In this document: one piece after another, positions 1 to 6,173 of the stretch | Numbering within the stretch: the first letter of the stretch is position 1 | How the letters are laid out: the number at the start of each line of letters is the position of its first letter | NCBI GenBank assembly: GCA_030637965.1 | Contig: DAOWFO010000006.1 | Span: 1-11,936 of the forward strand | From: Thermoplasmata archaeon | GTDB taxonomy: Archaea > Thermoplasmatota > E2 > DHVEG-1 | Direction: 5' to 3' | Length of the DNA stretch: 11,936 nt | Program-made: the position numbers and the translations under genes | The notes under the pieces: model-generated | What the model saw: the letters and a program-made list of their open reading frames with translations, nothing else | Told to the model about the DNA's origin: nothing | Database searches by the model: none

Positions 1-264
1 CAAACAATAGTTATTGATTGCTGGGCACCGTGGTGTGGCCCATGCAGAATGGTTGGTCCTGTAATTGATGATCTAGCAAAAGAAATGCAGGGGAAAATTG
101 TTTTCGGAAAATTAAATGTCGATGAAAATCAAATTACCGCTTCAAAGTATAGCATCATGAGCATACCTTCTCTACTTGTGTTTAAAAACAGAGAATTAGT
201 CGACAAAATTGTTGGGGCAATGCCTAAAGATATGCTTAAAGCAAAACTTGCCCAATATGAATAA
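1..264 (+). CDS. Thioredoxin, 5'-truncated by the window edge
   Basis: Cytosolic thioredoxin, a general dithiol reductant. The reading frame is open from base 1, so the start lies upstream; 87 residues are visible, most of a ~105-residue family member. The active site WCGPC is encoded at 31-45 and the cis-proline loop reads SIPS before a beta strand (LLVF), both diagnostic of the fold. No signal peptide or membrane segment is visible, although the N-terminus is missing. The residue before the conserved Trp-Ala is Cys (D-C-W-A-P-W-C), where most thioredoxins carry Phe or Tyr, giving a third cysteine near the active site. The next gene begins 7-40 bases downstream, so it probably belongs to the operon of redox genes that follows and may be its electron donor on the cytosolic side. 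The family call is secure; the partner is inferred. Confidence 0.95.
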   Translation, partial: QTIVIDCWAPWCGPCRMVGPVIDDLAKEMQGKIVFGKLNVDENQITASKYSIMSIPSLLVFKNRELVDKIVGAMPKDMLKAKLAQYE

Positions 265-298
265 ATAATATTTGTGTATAGATATATTCAATAAATTG

Positions 299-874
299 AT
301 GATTATGAGTGGAAAAAGAAATGTAAAAAAAGAAAATATTCGTAAAAACAACAAACTAAAGATGAGCATTGTTGTAGTATTTTTCATTATAATTGTCATC
401 ATAGGTGTAATATATGTATATCTAGTGTCACAAGAATCATCACCATCAGAAAGGGTATGGGGAGATGCACCTGATTTTACACTAAAAACCATTGAAGGAA
501 ATGACTTCACATTATCAGAGCATATCGGAAAAGTTATTGTGCTTGATTTCATGACATCATGGTGTGGTTGGTGTGTCCCACAAATGGGGGAATTAGAGAA
601 AGTTTTAGAAGAGAAGGGTGATGAAATAATAATTGTATCTGTTGATGTCCAGATAGGTGAAACTAGAGACGATCTTGAAGTAGTGTTTGGAGATTATTTA
701 GATAAATGGACATTTGTATTGGACGATTATGAACAAAACGTAGGAACTAATTATCAGGTTTCAAGTATTCCAAAACTTGTTATAATAGATAAAGAAGGAA
801 ACATTTATTATTCGGATTCAGGATTAACCCAAAGCGAAAATTTGATAAAAGAAATAAATAGAGCAAATAAATAG
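299..874 (+). CDS. Membrane-anchored TlpA/ResA-like thioredoxin
   Basis: Thiol-disulfide oxidoreductase facing the outside of the cell, 191 residues from the ATG at 299. A basic N-terminus is followed by one hydrophobic segment (about residues 22-43), with no signal peptidase site evident, so it should be a signal anchor. The rest is an AhpC/TSA-TlpA domain: the GDAPDFTLKTIEG strand-turn typical of the family, active site WCGWC (Cys89, Cys92) after FMTS, and a cis-proline loop SSIP (Pro158). Members of this family reduce or exchange disulfides on exported proteins, including cytochrome c maturation substrates, but no cytochrome gene is visible here. The start is uncertain: TTG at 272, ATG at 299 and ATG at 305 share the frame, and none has a clear Shine-Dalgarno site. 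It lies between thioredoxin and a secreted protein with a Cys pair, so that protein or the downstream CxxC protein may be its partner. Confidence 0.9.
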   Translation: MIMSGKRNVKKENIRKNNKLKMSIVVVFFIIIVIIGVIYVYLVSQESSPSERVWGDAPDFTLKTIEGNDFTLSEHIGKVIVLDFMTSWCGWCVPQMGELEKVLEEKGDEIIIVSVDVQIGETRDDLEVVFGDYLDKWTFVLDDYEQNVGTNYQVSSIPKLVIIDKEGNIYYSDSGLTQSENLIKEINRANK

Positions 875-884
875 GGGAAATAAT

Positions 885-1430
885 ATGAAGAATAATACTA
901 AAAGAATTTTGATAATAACTATTGTAATTTTAGGATTTTTTATGTTGACTTTAAATAATATCTCGGCCGCAAATGAGCCAACTATCGAGATAAAACCTCA
1001 ATCTCCAGCCCCAGAATCTACAATAACATTCACCCCTACAATAAAAGATGAAAATACAACTGAAGTATGGTTACATATACAAGAATGTGATGCTAATACA
1101 GGAATATGTTTTTCAGATTCTGTAAAAAATGAATCAATGACTGATCTTGGTGGTGGCAAATATGAAGTTTCTATTACTCTTCTTCATAATGATGCGACAT
1201 ATATTCAATATTGGATCGATGTAAAAACAAGTGATGCATGGATCGACTATTTTAAAGGATCTGATGGAAAAGGAACAATAATAAATCTATCTGACCCAGT
1301 AAATGGAGATGATGACGACTCAACAGTAAATGGTGGAGATAAAAATGGAGAAACACCTGGATTTGAATTTATTGGAGTGCTTATTTCGGTAATCTTTATA
1401 TTACTAATATTAAATAAGAGAAAGAGATAA
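885..1430 (+). CDS. Secreted surface protein with archaeal PGF-type C-terminal sorting tail
   Basis: Exported, cell-surface-anchored protein of 181 residues with no recognised enzyme domain. It has a signal peptide (basic start, hydrophobic core at about residues 8-22, likely cleavage after ...NISA near residue 28). A ~110-residue ectodomain rich in beta-strand-forming residues follows, with one cysteine pair, Cys68 and Cys75, six residues apart. Next is an acidic Asp/Gly/Asn linker (about 138-156). The tail is ETPGFEF, a hydrophobic stretch (162-176) and a basic end (NKRKR). Pro-Gly-Phe plus transmembrane segment plus basic tail is the layout of archaeal CTERM sorting signals, which are processed by archaeosortase-like enzymes; none is in the window. 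The ectodomain may be Ig-like, a guess from strand pattern only. A GGGGA stretch just before the ATG supports the start. Its position between a TlpA-like protein and a polyferredoxin suggests a redox-linked role. Orthologues were not searched. Confidence 0.75.
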   Translation: MKNNTKRILIITIVILGFFMLTLNNISAANEPTIEIKPQSPAPESTITFTPTIKDENTTEVWLHIQECDANTGICFSDSVKNESMTDLGGGKYEVSITLLHNDATYIQYWIDVKTSDAWIDYFKGSDGKGTIINLSDPVNGDDDDSTVNGGDKNGETPGFEFIGVLISVIFILLILNKRKR

Positions 1431-1433
1431 TGG

Positions 1434-2255
1434 ATGAAATTTCAGATTAAACGTTTACTTTCTCAAATCTTAATCTTTTTTTCAGCTAATCTTGGAGCCT
1501 TAGGTCTAAAAACAGGGTTCTGTTATCCTTTTTTTTATTGTAATTCCTGTCCTGCTGCAACATCAGCTTGCCCACTTCGTGCCATTGAACAAAGCGTGTA
1601 CAAAAACAGTTTAAATTGGAGATTGCTTCTTTATCCAATTTTAATTCTCGGCTTCTTTGGAGTGACCTCAGGTAGAGCAATATGTGGATGGGGATGTCCT
1701 ATTGGTTTACTACAGAGAGGAACTGGAAAAATCGCAAGAAAGTTGAAAAAATATCCTTCTATCGAAAAATTGGGGCAACATCAAATTGAACCTTACTTAA
1801 GATACATAAAATATTTTCTTCTTATTGGAGTCGTCATTCTTACAAGCTATTTAATAGGTTTTATGTTCACAGATATCTGTCCGATAGGTGTTCTTACAGG
1901 TACGATACCTACATTGATTCTATATCCGGGTAAATTTGTACCTGGGTATTACTTTTTGGCTGCCATTGTAATATTCGTTTTATTTCTTATATTAATCTTT
2001 ACTATCGAACGCGGCTGGTGTAGATATTTCTGTCCTATTGGTGCTATTCTAGCCCCCTTTAATAAAATTAGTATTTTACATATTTCATTAGCGCCAAAAG
2101 AGAAAATTGATAAGGAATGCCTCCACTGTAATGCTTGTTCAAATGCTTGTCCTATGGGTATTGATGTATGCAACATGAATAGAGATCCTGAATGTATTCT
2201 TTGTGGAAAATGTATAAATATTTGTCCAAAAAATCTGATAAAATATGAGAGATAA
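1434..2255 (+). CDS. NapH/YccM-like membrane polyferredoxin
   Basis: Integral membrane iron-sulfur protein of 273 residues, of the NapH/NosR/MauN type that carries electrons between a cytosolic donor and a membrane or exported acceptor. Hydrophobic segments lie near residues 9-22 (weak), 63-82, 125-148 and 171-190. Cysteine motifs in order: a cluster near the N-terminus (Cys30, 36, 39, 46), GWGCP with Cys84-x3-Cys88, ICP at Cys149, WCRYFCP with Cys196-x3-Cys200, then two ferredoxin-type sites, Cys229-x2-Cys232-x2-Cys235-x3-Cys239-Pro and Cys254-x2-Cys257-x2-Cys260-x3-Cys264-Pro. The Cys-x3-Cys-Pro pairs after membrane segments are the hallmark of this family. There are 18 cysteines in all. 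It begins 3 bases after the preceding stop, so it is co-transcribed and probably translationally coupled. No nitrate, nitrous oxide or methylamine enzyme is nearby; instead it is flanked by thioredoxin-fold proteins, so a thiol acceptor is the likeliest inference. Confidence 0.9.
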   Translation: MKFQIKRLLSQILIFFSANLGALGLKTGFCYPFFYCNSCPAATSACPLRAIEQSVYKNSLNWRLLLYPILILGFFGVTSGRAICGWGCPIGLLQRGTGKIARKLKKYPSIEKLGQHQIEPYLRYIKYFLLIGVVILTSYLIGFMFTDICPIGVLTGTIPTLILYPGKFVPGYYFLAAIVIFVLFLILIFTIERGWCRYFCPIGAILAPFNKISILHISLAPKEKIDKECLHCNACSNACPMGIDVCNMNRDPECILCGKCINICPKNLIKYER

Positions 2256-2258
2256 TAA

Positions 2259-2891
2259 ATGAAAAAGATACTAACAATTCAAATAAGTGCCTTAATTATC
2301 GTATCTGGTTCGTTAGGTGGAATGTTGATCTTTACCGATGTTTATGAAGATGTGCATTCTGGTATTGTTTCTGTCCTTTGTTTAAGTTGCCTTAAACTTG
2401 AACCTATAACTAAAATCGATTTCACTTTTGAAACAGCATATGGCGATCCACATCCAATGTTTGTTTTAGAGAATCTAACTCATGGAGTAATATTCTTACA
2501 TTATAGTGAAGATGCTTGTTTAGGATGTGATATCATGTATCCAATAATACAAGATCTTTTTAATATTACATTTGGAAAGGAAGATATGGTCAATGAAATA
2601 GTAAATTTAAAAGGTTCTGATATTGCATTTTTCTATACAAATATTAATCACGCATCAGATAAAATGAAAAAATCTTTTCCTATTTATGATAAAGATCATA
2701 TTAGTGGATTACCAATGTTTGCTATAATTACTCTTGGATATGATAATGGAATCATTAGACCATATTATACTACATTATATGGAACCCTTGGTTTAGATAA
2801 TGATAAAGACAGATCTATATATCTAACAGAATTGATCCAAGAAAGCATTGATATTTATAATCAAAATAAAGAAGGATATAGTCCAAATTAA
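2259..2891 (+). CDS. Membrane-anchored thioredoxin-fold protein with two CxxC motifs
   Basis: Exported protein of 210 residues, last gene of the operon, starting 3 bases after the polyferredoxin stop. Residues 4-25 form one hydrophobic segment, a signal anchor or uncleaved signal peptide. A first pair, CLSC (Cys41, Cys44), sits just outside the membrane. A second, CLGC (Cys87, Cys90), follows a hydrophobic strand (VIFLHYSEDA) and precedes a helix (DIMYPIIQDLF), as in a thioredoxin active site. SGLP (Pro152) before the strand MFAII fits the cis-proline loop. The remaining ~50 residues have no recognised motif. The thioredoxin fold is inferred from this motif order, since overall similarity to standard thioredoxins is weak. 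Two CxxC sites in series suggest a relay from membrane to active site, possibly fed by the polyferredoxin next door. No specific family name is offered. Confidence 0.7.
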   Translation: MKKILTIQISALIIVSGSLGGMLIFTDVYEDVHSGIVSVLCLSCLKLEPITKIDFTFETAYGDPHPMFVLENLTHGVIFLHYSEDACLGCDIMYPIIQDLFNITFGKEDMVNEIVNLKGSDIAFFYTNINHASDKMKKSFPIYDKDHISGLPMFAIITLGYDNGIIRPYYTTLYGTLGLDNDKDRSIYLTELIQESIDIYNQNKEGYSPN

Positions 2892-2937
2892 TTAGTTAAT
2901 TTACTAAAATTATTTTTCAGTTTAATCAGATTTTTAA

Positions 2938-2957
2938 ATATTATAATACTATAATAT
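2938..2957. terminator. AT-only hairpin between convergent operons (possible bidirectional terminator)
   Basis: A perfect 8-base inverted repeat, atattata / tataatat, with a 4-base loop lies in the 97-base gap between two convergent transcription units. T-rich tracts occur on the + strand just before it (2911-2935). Archaeal termination relies mainly on T-runs, so the hairpin may be incidental in such AT-rich DNA. Confidence 0.3.
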
Positions 2958-2988
2958 AGTTAATAAAAATTTAAAGGAGTATCATTTT

Positions 2989-3369
2989 TCAATTATTTTT
3001 TGTATTATCTTTTACTGATTTAGTTGCTATAATATTTATACCAGTCTCTGCTACATTTTTAATTATTATTTGACCTGAATTTACTGGTGCTGTTATTGTT
3101 GTTTTCTTAATTTCTTTTAAAGCATGAAATAATTTTTCCTTTGGTATTGGTTCAGAAGATTTTACACTTACAAGTGGCCAAATTCCGTTTTCTACTAATA
3201 TCGAAGTTGTTAACATGCGTTTAGGATTGAGAACTTCATTTATTGCATATTCTTCTCCTTTTTTACACTTAACTCCCTCCATAGTCTTGCATTCACCGCC
3301 TTCAATTTTCACTAATATATCACAACCAATTGGACAGATGATGCATGTAATTCTTTTCTCAACCATCAT
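2989..3369 (-). CDS. DUF1667 family small cysteine-rich protein
   Basis: 126-residue protein with the DUF1667 signature: ITCIICPIGCDI near the N-terminus (Cys9, Cys12, Cys16), then Cys27 and Cys35 followed by KKGEEYAINEVLNPKRMLTT. The cysteines probably bind an iron-sulfur cluster, but the biochemistry of this family is poorly known. It typically lies beside a GlpA-like dehydrogenase and an NAD(P)/FAD oxidoreductase in anaerobic bacteria, the arrangement seen here, and is presumed to be a small electron-transfer subunit of that complex. Its start overlaps the end of the upstream gene by 11 bases. A perfect GGAGGT ribosome binding site (3378-3383, minus strand) sits 8 bases before the ATG, supporting this start; ATG at 3366 directly follows. 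The protein ends in a low-complexity Lys/Asn tail and no further gene follows in the operon. Confidence 0.88.
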   Translation of the reverse strand: MMVEKRITCIICPIGCDILVKIEGGECKTMEGVKCKKGEEYAINEVLNPKRMLTTSILVENGIWPLVSVKSSEPIPKEKLFHALKEIKKTTITAPVNSGQIIIKNVAETGINIIATKSVKDNTKNN

Positions 3370-4627
3370 TAAGTTTTACCTCCAATGATTTAATAGCAGT
3401 TTCTTTTGTAATCGAAATGTTAATCTTATTCATAATAGCTGGATTTACACATAGTAATTCTTTTTCAAATATCGTTTTTTCATTTGAACTTACACATAGA
3501 TTTGATAATTCATTTGGCTTTTTAACCCTAAAAGTTAATTGTATATCTCCAAATTTACTAATACGTTGAGGAATAACATAACTAATTCCATTCCCTGGAA
3601 TATTATTAAGAAATGTTTGTCCCATATTCAACTGAATGTTTTTTTTATTTTTTTGATAATAAATAAATTTAGCAGCACTTTCTCCCGCTTTTTTTGCATC
3701 CAAAGAAAGAATATCTACATTATCATACACTTGAAGACAATTACCACAAGCAAATACTCCAGAAATAGTTGTCTCAAAATCTTGATTAACAATGGGTCCA
3801 CCAGTACGAGTATCAACTTTAATTCCTGCAACTTTACTCAGTTCATTTTCAGGATTAAGTCCTACAGATAAGAGAAGAGTGTCGCACTCGATTCTTTTTT
3901 CAGTTCCAGAGATAGGACGCAAATTCTCATTAACCTGTGAAATTGTAACCTGCTTCAACCTTCCCTTTCCAACAATTGATGTAATAGTATGTTTCAAGAA
4001 AAGAGGTATATCATAATCATCAAGACATTGAACAACATTTCTTGGTAGACCGCTAGGATAAGGAAGGATTTCAACTACTCCTAAAATATTTGCACCTTCT
4101 AATTTTAAACGGCGAGCCATTATAAGGCCAACATCTCCAGAGCCTAATATCAACACATTTCTACCTGGCAGTATATTATAAAGATTTATTAACGCCTGTG
4201 CAACTCCAGCAGTATAGATTCCACTTGGTCTATCACCTGGGATCATTACATTCCATCTTGTTTTTTCTCTGCACCCCATTGCAAGAACAATTGCTTTGGC
4301 CTTTATTTTATATATTCCATTTTTGTTTACTGCGTTTATTTCTCGTTTTTTATTAAAGCTAATTATCGTTGTCTCATTCAATAATTTTACACCAATTTTT
4401 TCTGCCATTTTGATATACTTTTCAGCATATTCTGGTCCAGTCATTAATAATCCTGTTTCTTCTACACCAAAACCATCATGAATACACTGAGGAAGTATAC
4501 CACCAGACCAACTATTTCTATCAAATATTATTACTTCTTTAACACCTGATTCCTTAGCGGATATTGCAGAAGCAAGACCTGCTGGTCCTCCTCCAATAAC
4601 TGCTATATCAACAGATTTTTCAATCAC
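3359..4627 (-). CDS. NAD(P)/FAD-dependent oxidoreductase, partner of GlpA-type dehydrogenase
   Basis: 422-residue two-dinucleotide-domain flavoprotein of the pyridine nucleotide-disulfide reductase superfamily. FAD-binding GGGPAG is at residues 12-17 with an acidic residue (Asp36) ending the second strand. The AMGCREKTRW segment (116-125) is characteristic of this dehydrogenase-associated group. A second Rossmann motif, GSGDVG (162-167), should bind NAD(P)H, and FACGNC (292-297) before a Val-Asp segment is the second FAD contact. The last ~95 residues are divergent. It lies between the GlpA-like gene and the DUF1667 gene, overlapping both (8 and 11 bases). This order matches known three-gene clusters where it is thought to pass electrons from the dehydrogenase flavin to NAD(P) or another carrier. 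The start is GTG at 4627, inside the end of the upstream gene, with a weak GGTGG site before it. Confidence 0.9.
   Translation of the reverse strand: MIEKSVDIAVIGGGPAGLASAISAKESGVKEVIIFDRNSWSGGILPQCIHDGFGVEETGLLMTGPEYAEKYIKMAEKIGVKLLNETTIISFNKKREINAVNKNGIYKIKAKAIVLAMGCREKTRWNVMIPGDRPSGIYTAGVAQALINLYNILPGRNVLILGSGDVGLIMARRLKLEGANILGVVEILPYPSGLPRNVVQCLDDYDIPLFLKHTITSIVGKGRLKQVTISQVNENLRPISGTEKRIECDTLLLSVGLNPENELSKVAGIKVDTRTGGPIVNQDFETTISGVFACGNCLQVYDNVDILSLDAKKAGESAAKFIYYQKNKKNIQLNMGQTFLNNIPGNGISYVIPQRISKFGDIQLTFRVKKPNELSNLCVSSNEKTIFEKELLCVNPAIMNKINISITKETAIKSLEVKLNDG
3378..3383 (-). promoter_or_regulatory. Strong Shine-Dalgarno site GGAGGT for the DUF1667 gene
   Basis: GGAGGT on the minus strand lies 8 bases upstream of the ATG at 3369, inside the 3' end of the preceding gene. 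It fixes the start of the DUF1667 protein and shows that internal genes of this operon can initiate translation independently. Confidence 0.85.
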
Positions 4628-6086
4628 CTTTTTCCACCCTCACTCTACCATAGAAAAGTTTTGAATCTGGCGATTTTAATTTTATATTTTTTATGTCTAA
4701 GTTAAAGTTTTTTTCCATAATTCTTACAATGTGTTGAGTACAAAAACCACCCTGGCATCGACCCATTCCAGCTCTACAACGATATTTAACAGAGGAAAAA
4801 GTTTTTGCTTCCAATGGATTTGAAAGCGCCTTAATTACTTCTGCTTCAGTTACATGCTCGCATCTACAAACAATTCTACCCCAACTATTATCCTCTTTAA
4901 TCAAAGCAGATTGTTCCTCAGTTGACATCTCGGAGAATCGTTTTCTTTTATTACTTTTAGATTTAAATTTATTTTTTTGTTTTAATTCAATAGATTTAGA
5001 AACTATATTTGATACCTCTATAGCAATAGCAGGAGCTGCGGTGAGTCCTGGAGACTCTATTCCTAACAGATTAATCAAACCAGGCGTTTTCTTACTTTCT
5101 TCAACAATATAATCTACTTGTTTATATAATCCAGGGGGGGAAAGTTTGCATCTTATACCAGCATAGGCGTTTATAACTGCTTTTTTTGATATAATAGGTA
5201 TAATTTCTTTAGCTTCAGAAAATATAATATTCATTTTTTCCTTTGTTGTTTTTTTATCATTTGGATTATTAATATATTCTGAACTTGGACCAAGTAGTAA
5301 ATTTCCTTCAATTGTAGGAGTGATATGAATACCTAAAAAACCATGTTCTACAACTGGTACAGGATATATCATCGAGTTGATTAAAGAGCTATAATTTTTA
5401 TCTAAAACAAGATATTCTCCTCTACATGGATATACATTAAAATCTGGCTCTTCTATCATAGAAACTATTTCTCTACAATTCAAACCTGAAGCATTTATCA
5501 CTATATCTGATTGAAAGTTTCCTTTATTGGTTTCTATTAGGAAATAATCGTTCTTTTTTTTAAGATCTTTTACCTTTGCTTCAAGTAAAAATTTTACCCC
5601 ATTTTCGATAGAATTTTCAGCCAAAATAATTGTTAACTGATAAGGTAAAGTAATACCTGCTGTAGGAACCCACAATCCAGAAACACAAGATATGTGCGGT
5701 TCCTGTTTTTTCAATTCTGTTCCTCCAATTATCTTTAATCCTTTAACTCCATTTTTTATCCCAACATTTTTCAAACATTCAAGTTTATTAATTTCCTCAT
5801 CATTTTTCGCTATCACTAACTTTCCAATCCATTTAAGAGGTAAGTTCAGTTCATCAGCTAAATGTTGAAACATTTTGTTTCCTTCAACACAAAAACGAGC
5901 TTTTAAAGAAAATTCAGCGGAATTTATTCCACTATGAACAACCCCACTATTTGCTTTGCTAGCACCAGAAGCAACATCGCTTCCCATTTCAATAACTATA
6001 ACATTTATTTTATATTTTGACAACTCTCTAGCAATTGCAGAACCAATGACTCCACCTCCAATAATTGCTACATGGAAGTTAAACAT
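4620..6086 (-). CDS. GlpA-type FAD dehydrogenase (glycerol-3-phosphate or 2-hydroxyacid) with C-terminal [2Fe-2S] domain
   Basis: 488-residue FAD-dependent dehydrogenase of the DAO/GlpA superfamily. Residues 1-365 form the FAD/substrate domain: GGGVIG (10-15), Glu33 closing the ADP-binding strand, NSGVVHSG (47-53) with His51 near the flavin, and GIESPGLTAAPA (342-353) binding the FAD. After a Lys-rich linker, residues ~400-455 are a BFD-like [2Fe-2S] domain with CRC (Cys407, Cys409) and RCQGGFC (Cys444, Cys449). This layout is usually annotated as anaerobic glycerol-3-phosphate dehydrogenase, but the FAD core is equally like L-2-hydroxyglutarate oxidases, so the substrate is open. It leads a three-gene operon. 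A TATA box ~25 bases upstream of the ATG implies a leaderless message. No glycerol kinase or transporter is visible; a LarA racemase is transcribed divergently. Confidence 0.9.
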   Translation of the reverse strand: MFNFHVAIIGGGVIGSAIARELSKYKINVIVIEMGSDVASGASKANSGVVHSGINSAEFSLKARFCVEGNKMFQHLADELNLPLKWIGKLVIAKNDEEINKLECLKNVGIKNGVKGLKIIGGTELKKQEPHISCVSGLWVPTAGITLPYQLTIILAENSIENGVKFLLEAKVKDLKKKNDYFLIETNKGNFQSDIVINASGLNCREIVSMIEEPDFNVYPCRGEYLVLDKNYSSLINSMIYPVPVVEHGFLGIHITPTIEGNLLLGPSSEYINNPNDKKTTKEKMNIIFSEAKEIIPIISKKAVINAYAGIRCKLSPPGLYKQVDYIVEESKKTPGLINLLGIESPGLTAAPAIAIEVSNIVSKSIELKQKNKFKSKSNKRKRFSEMSTEEQSALIKEDNSWGRIVCRCEHVTEAEVIKALSNPLEAKTFSSVKYRCRAGMGRCQGGFCTQHIVRIMEKNFNLDIKNIKLKSPDSKLFYGRVRVEKGD

Positions 6087-6110
6087 TAAAGAACGAATAA
6101 TAGCTTGCCA

Positions 6111-6118
6111 TATAAATC
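6111..6118 (-). promoter_or_regulatory. TATA box for the GlpA-type operon (leaderless promoter)
   Basis: GATTTATA on the minus strand is centred about 28 bases upstream of the ATG at 6086. Archaeal transcription starts about 25-28 bases from the TATA centre, which would put the transcript start at or next to the ATG. The rest of the gap (6087-6110) holds no ribosome binding site, consistent with a leaderless message. Confidence 0.55.
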
Positions 6119-6129
6119 ATTAGGATTAA

Positions 6130-6137
6130 CTATATAC
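6130..6137 (+). promoter_or_regulatory. Probable TATA box for larA
   Basis: CTATATAC ends about 37 bases before the proposed ATG at 6174, predicting a leader of roughly 13-16 bases. It is 12 bases from the TATA box of the divergent operon, so both promoters share one short region and could be co-regulated or compete. No obvious operator palindrome was found between them. Confidence 0.4.
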
Positions 6138-6173
6138 GCTAATTTTTTAACTAACCAAGCTATTGTGAAATTC

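Noticed and set aside
3539..3871. Plus-strand frame opposite the NAD(P)/FAD oxidoreductase
   Set aside because: Antisense to a well-conserved enzyme; Asn/Ser/Ile-rich product without any domain signal or promoter.
5134..5140. Run of seven G (C on the coding strand) inside the GlpA-type gene, a possible slippage/phase-variation tract
   Set aside because: The frame is intact, the tract encodes a Ser-Pro-Pro-Gly stretch in place, and a single run of seven without other contingency features is weak evidence.
6105..6173. 23-residue N-terminal extension of LarA from a TTG start
   Set aside because: It begins upstream of the probable larA TATA box and beside the divergent promoter, and LarA proteins normally begin near the MQVNIPYG segment.
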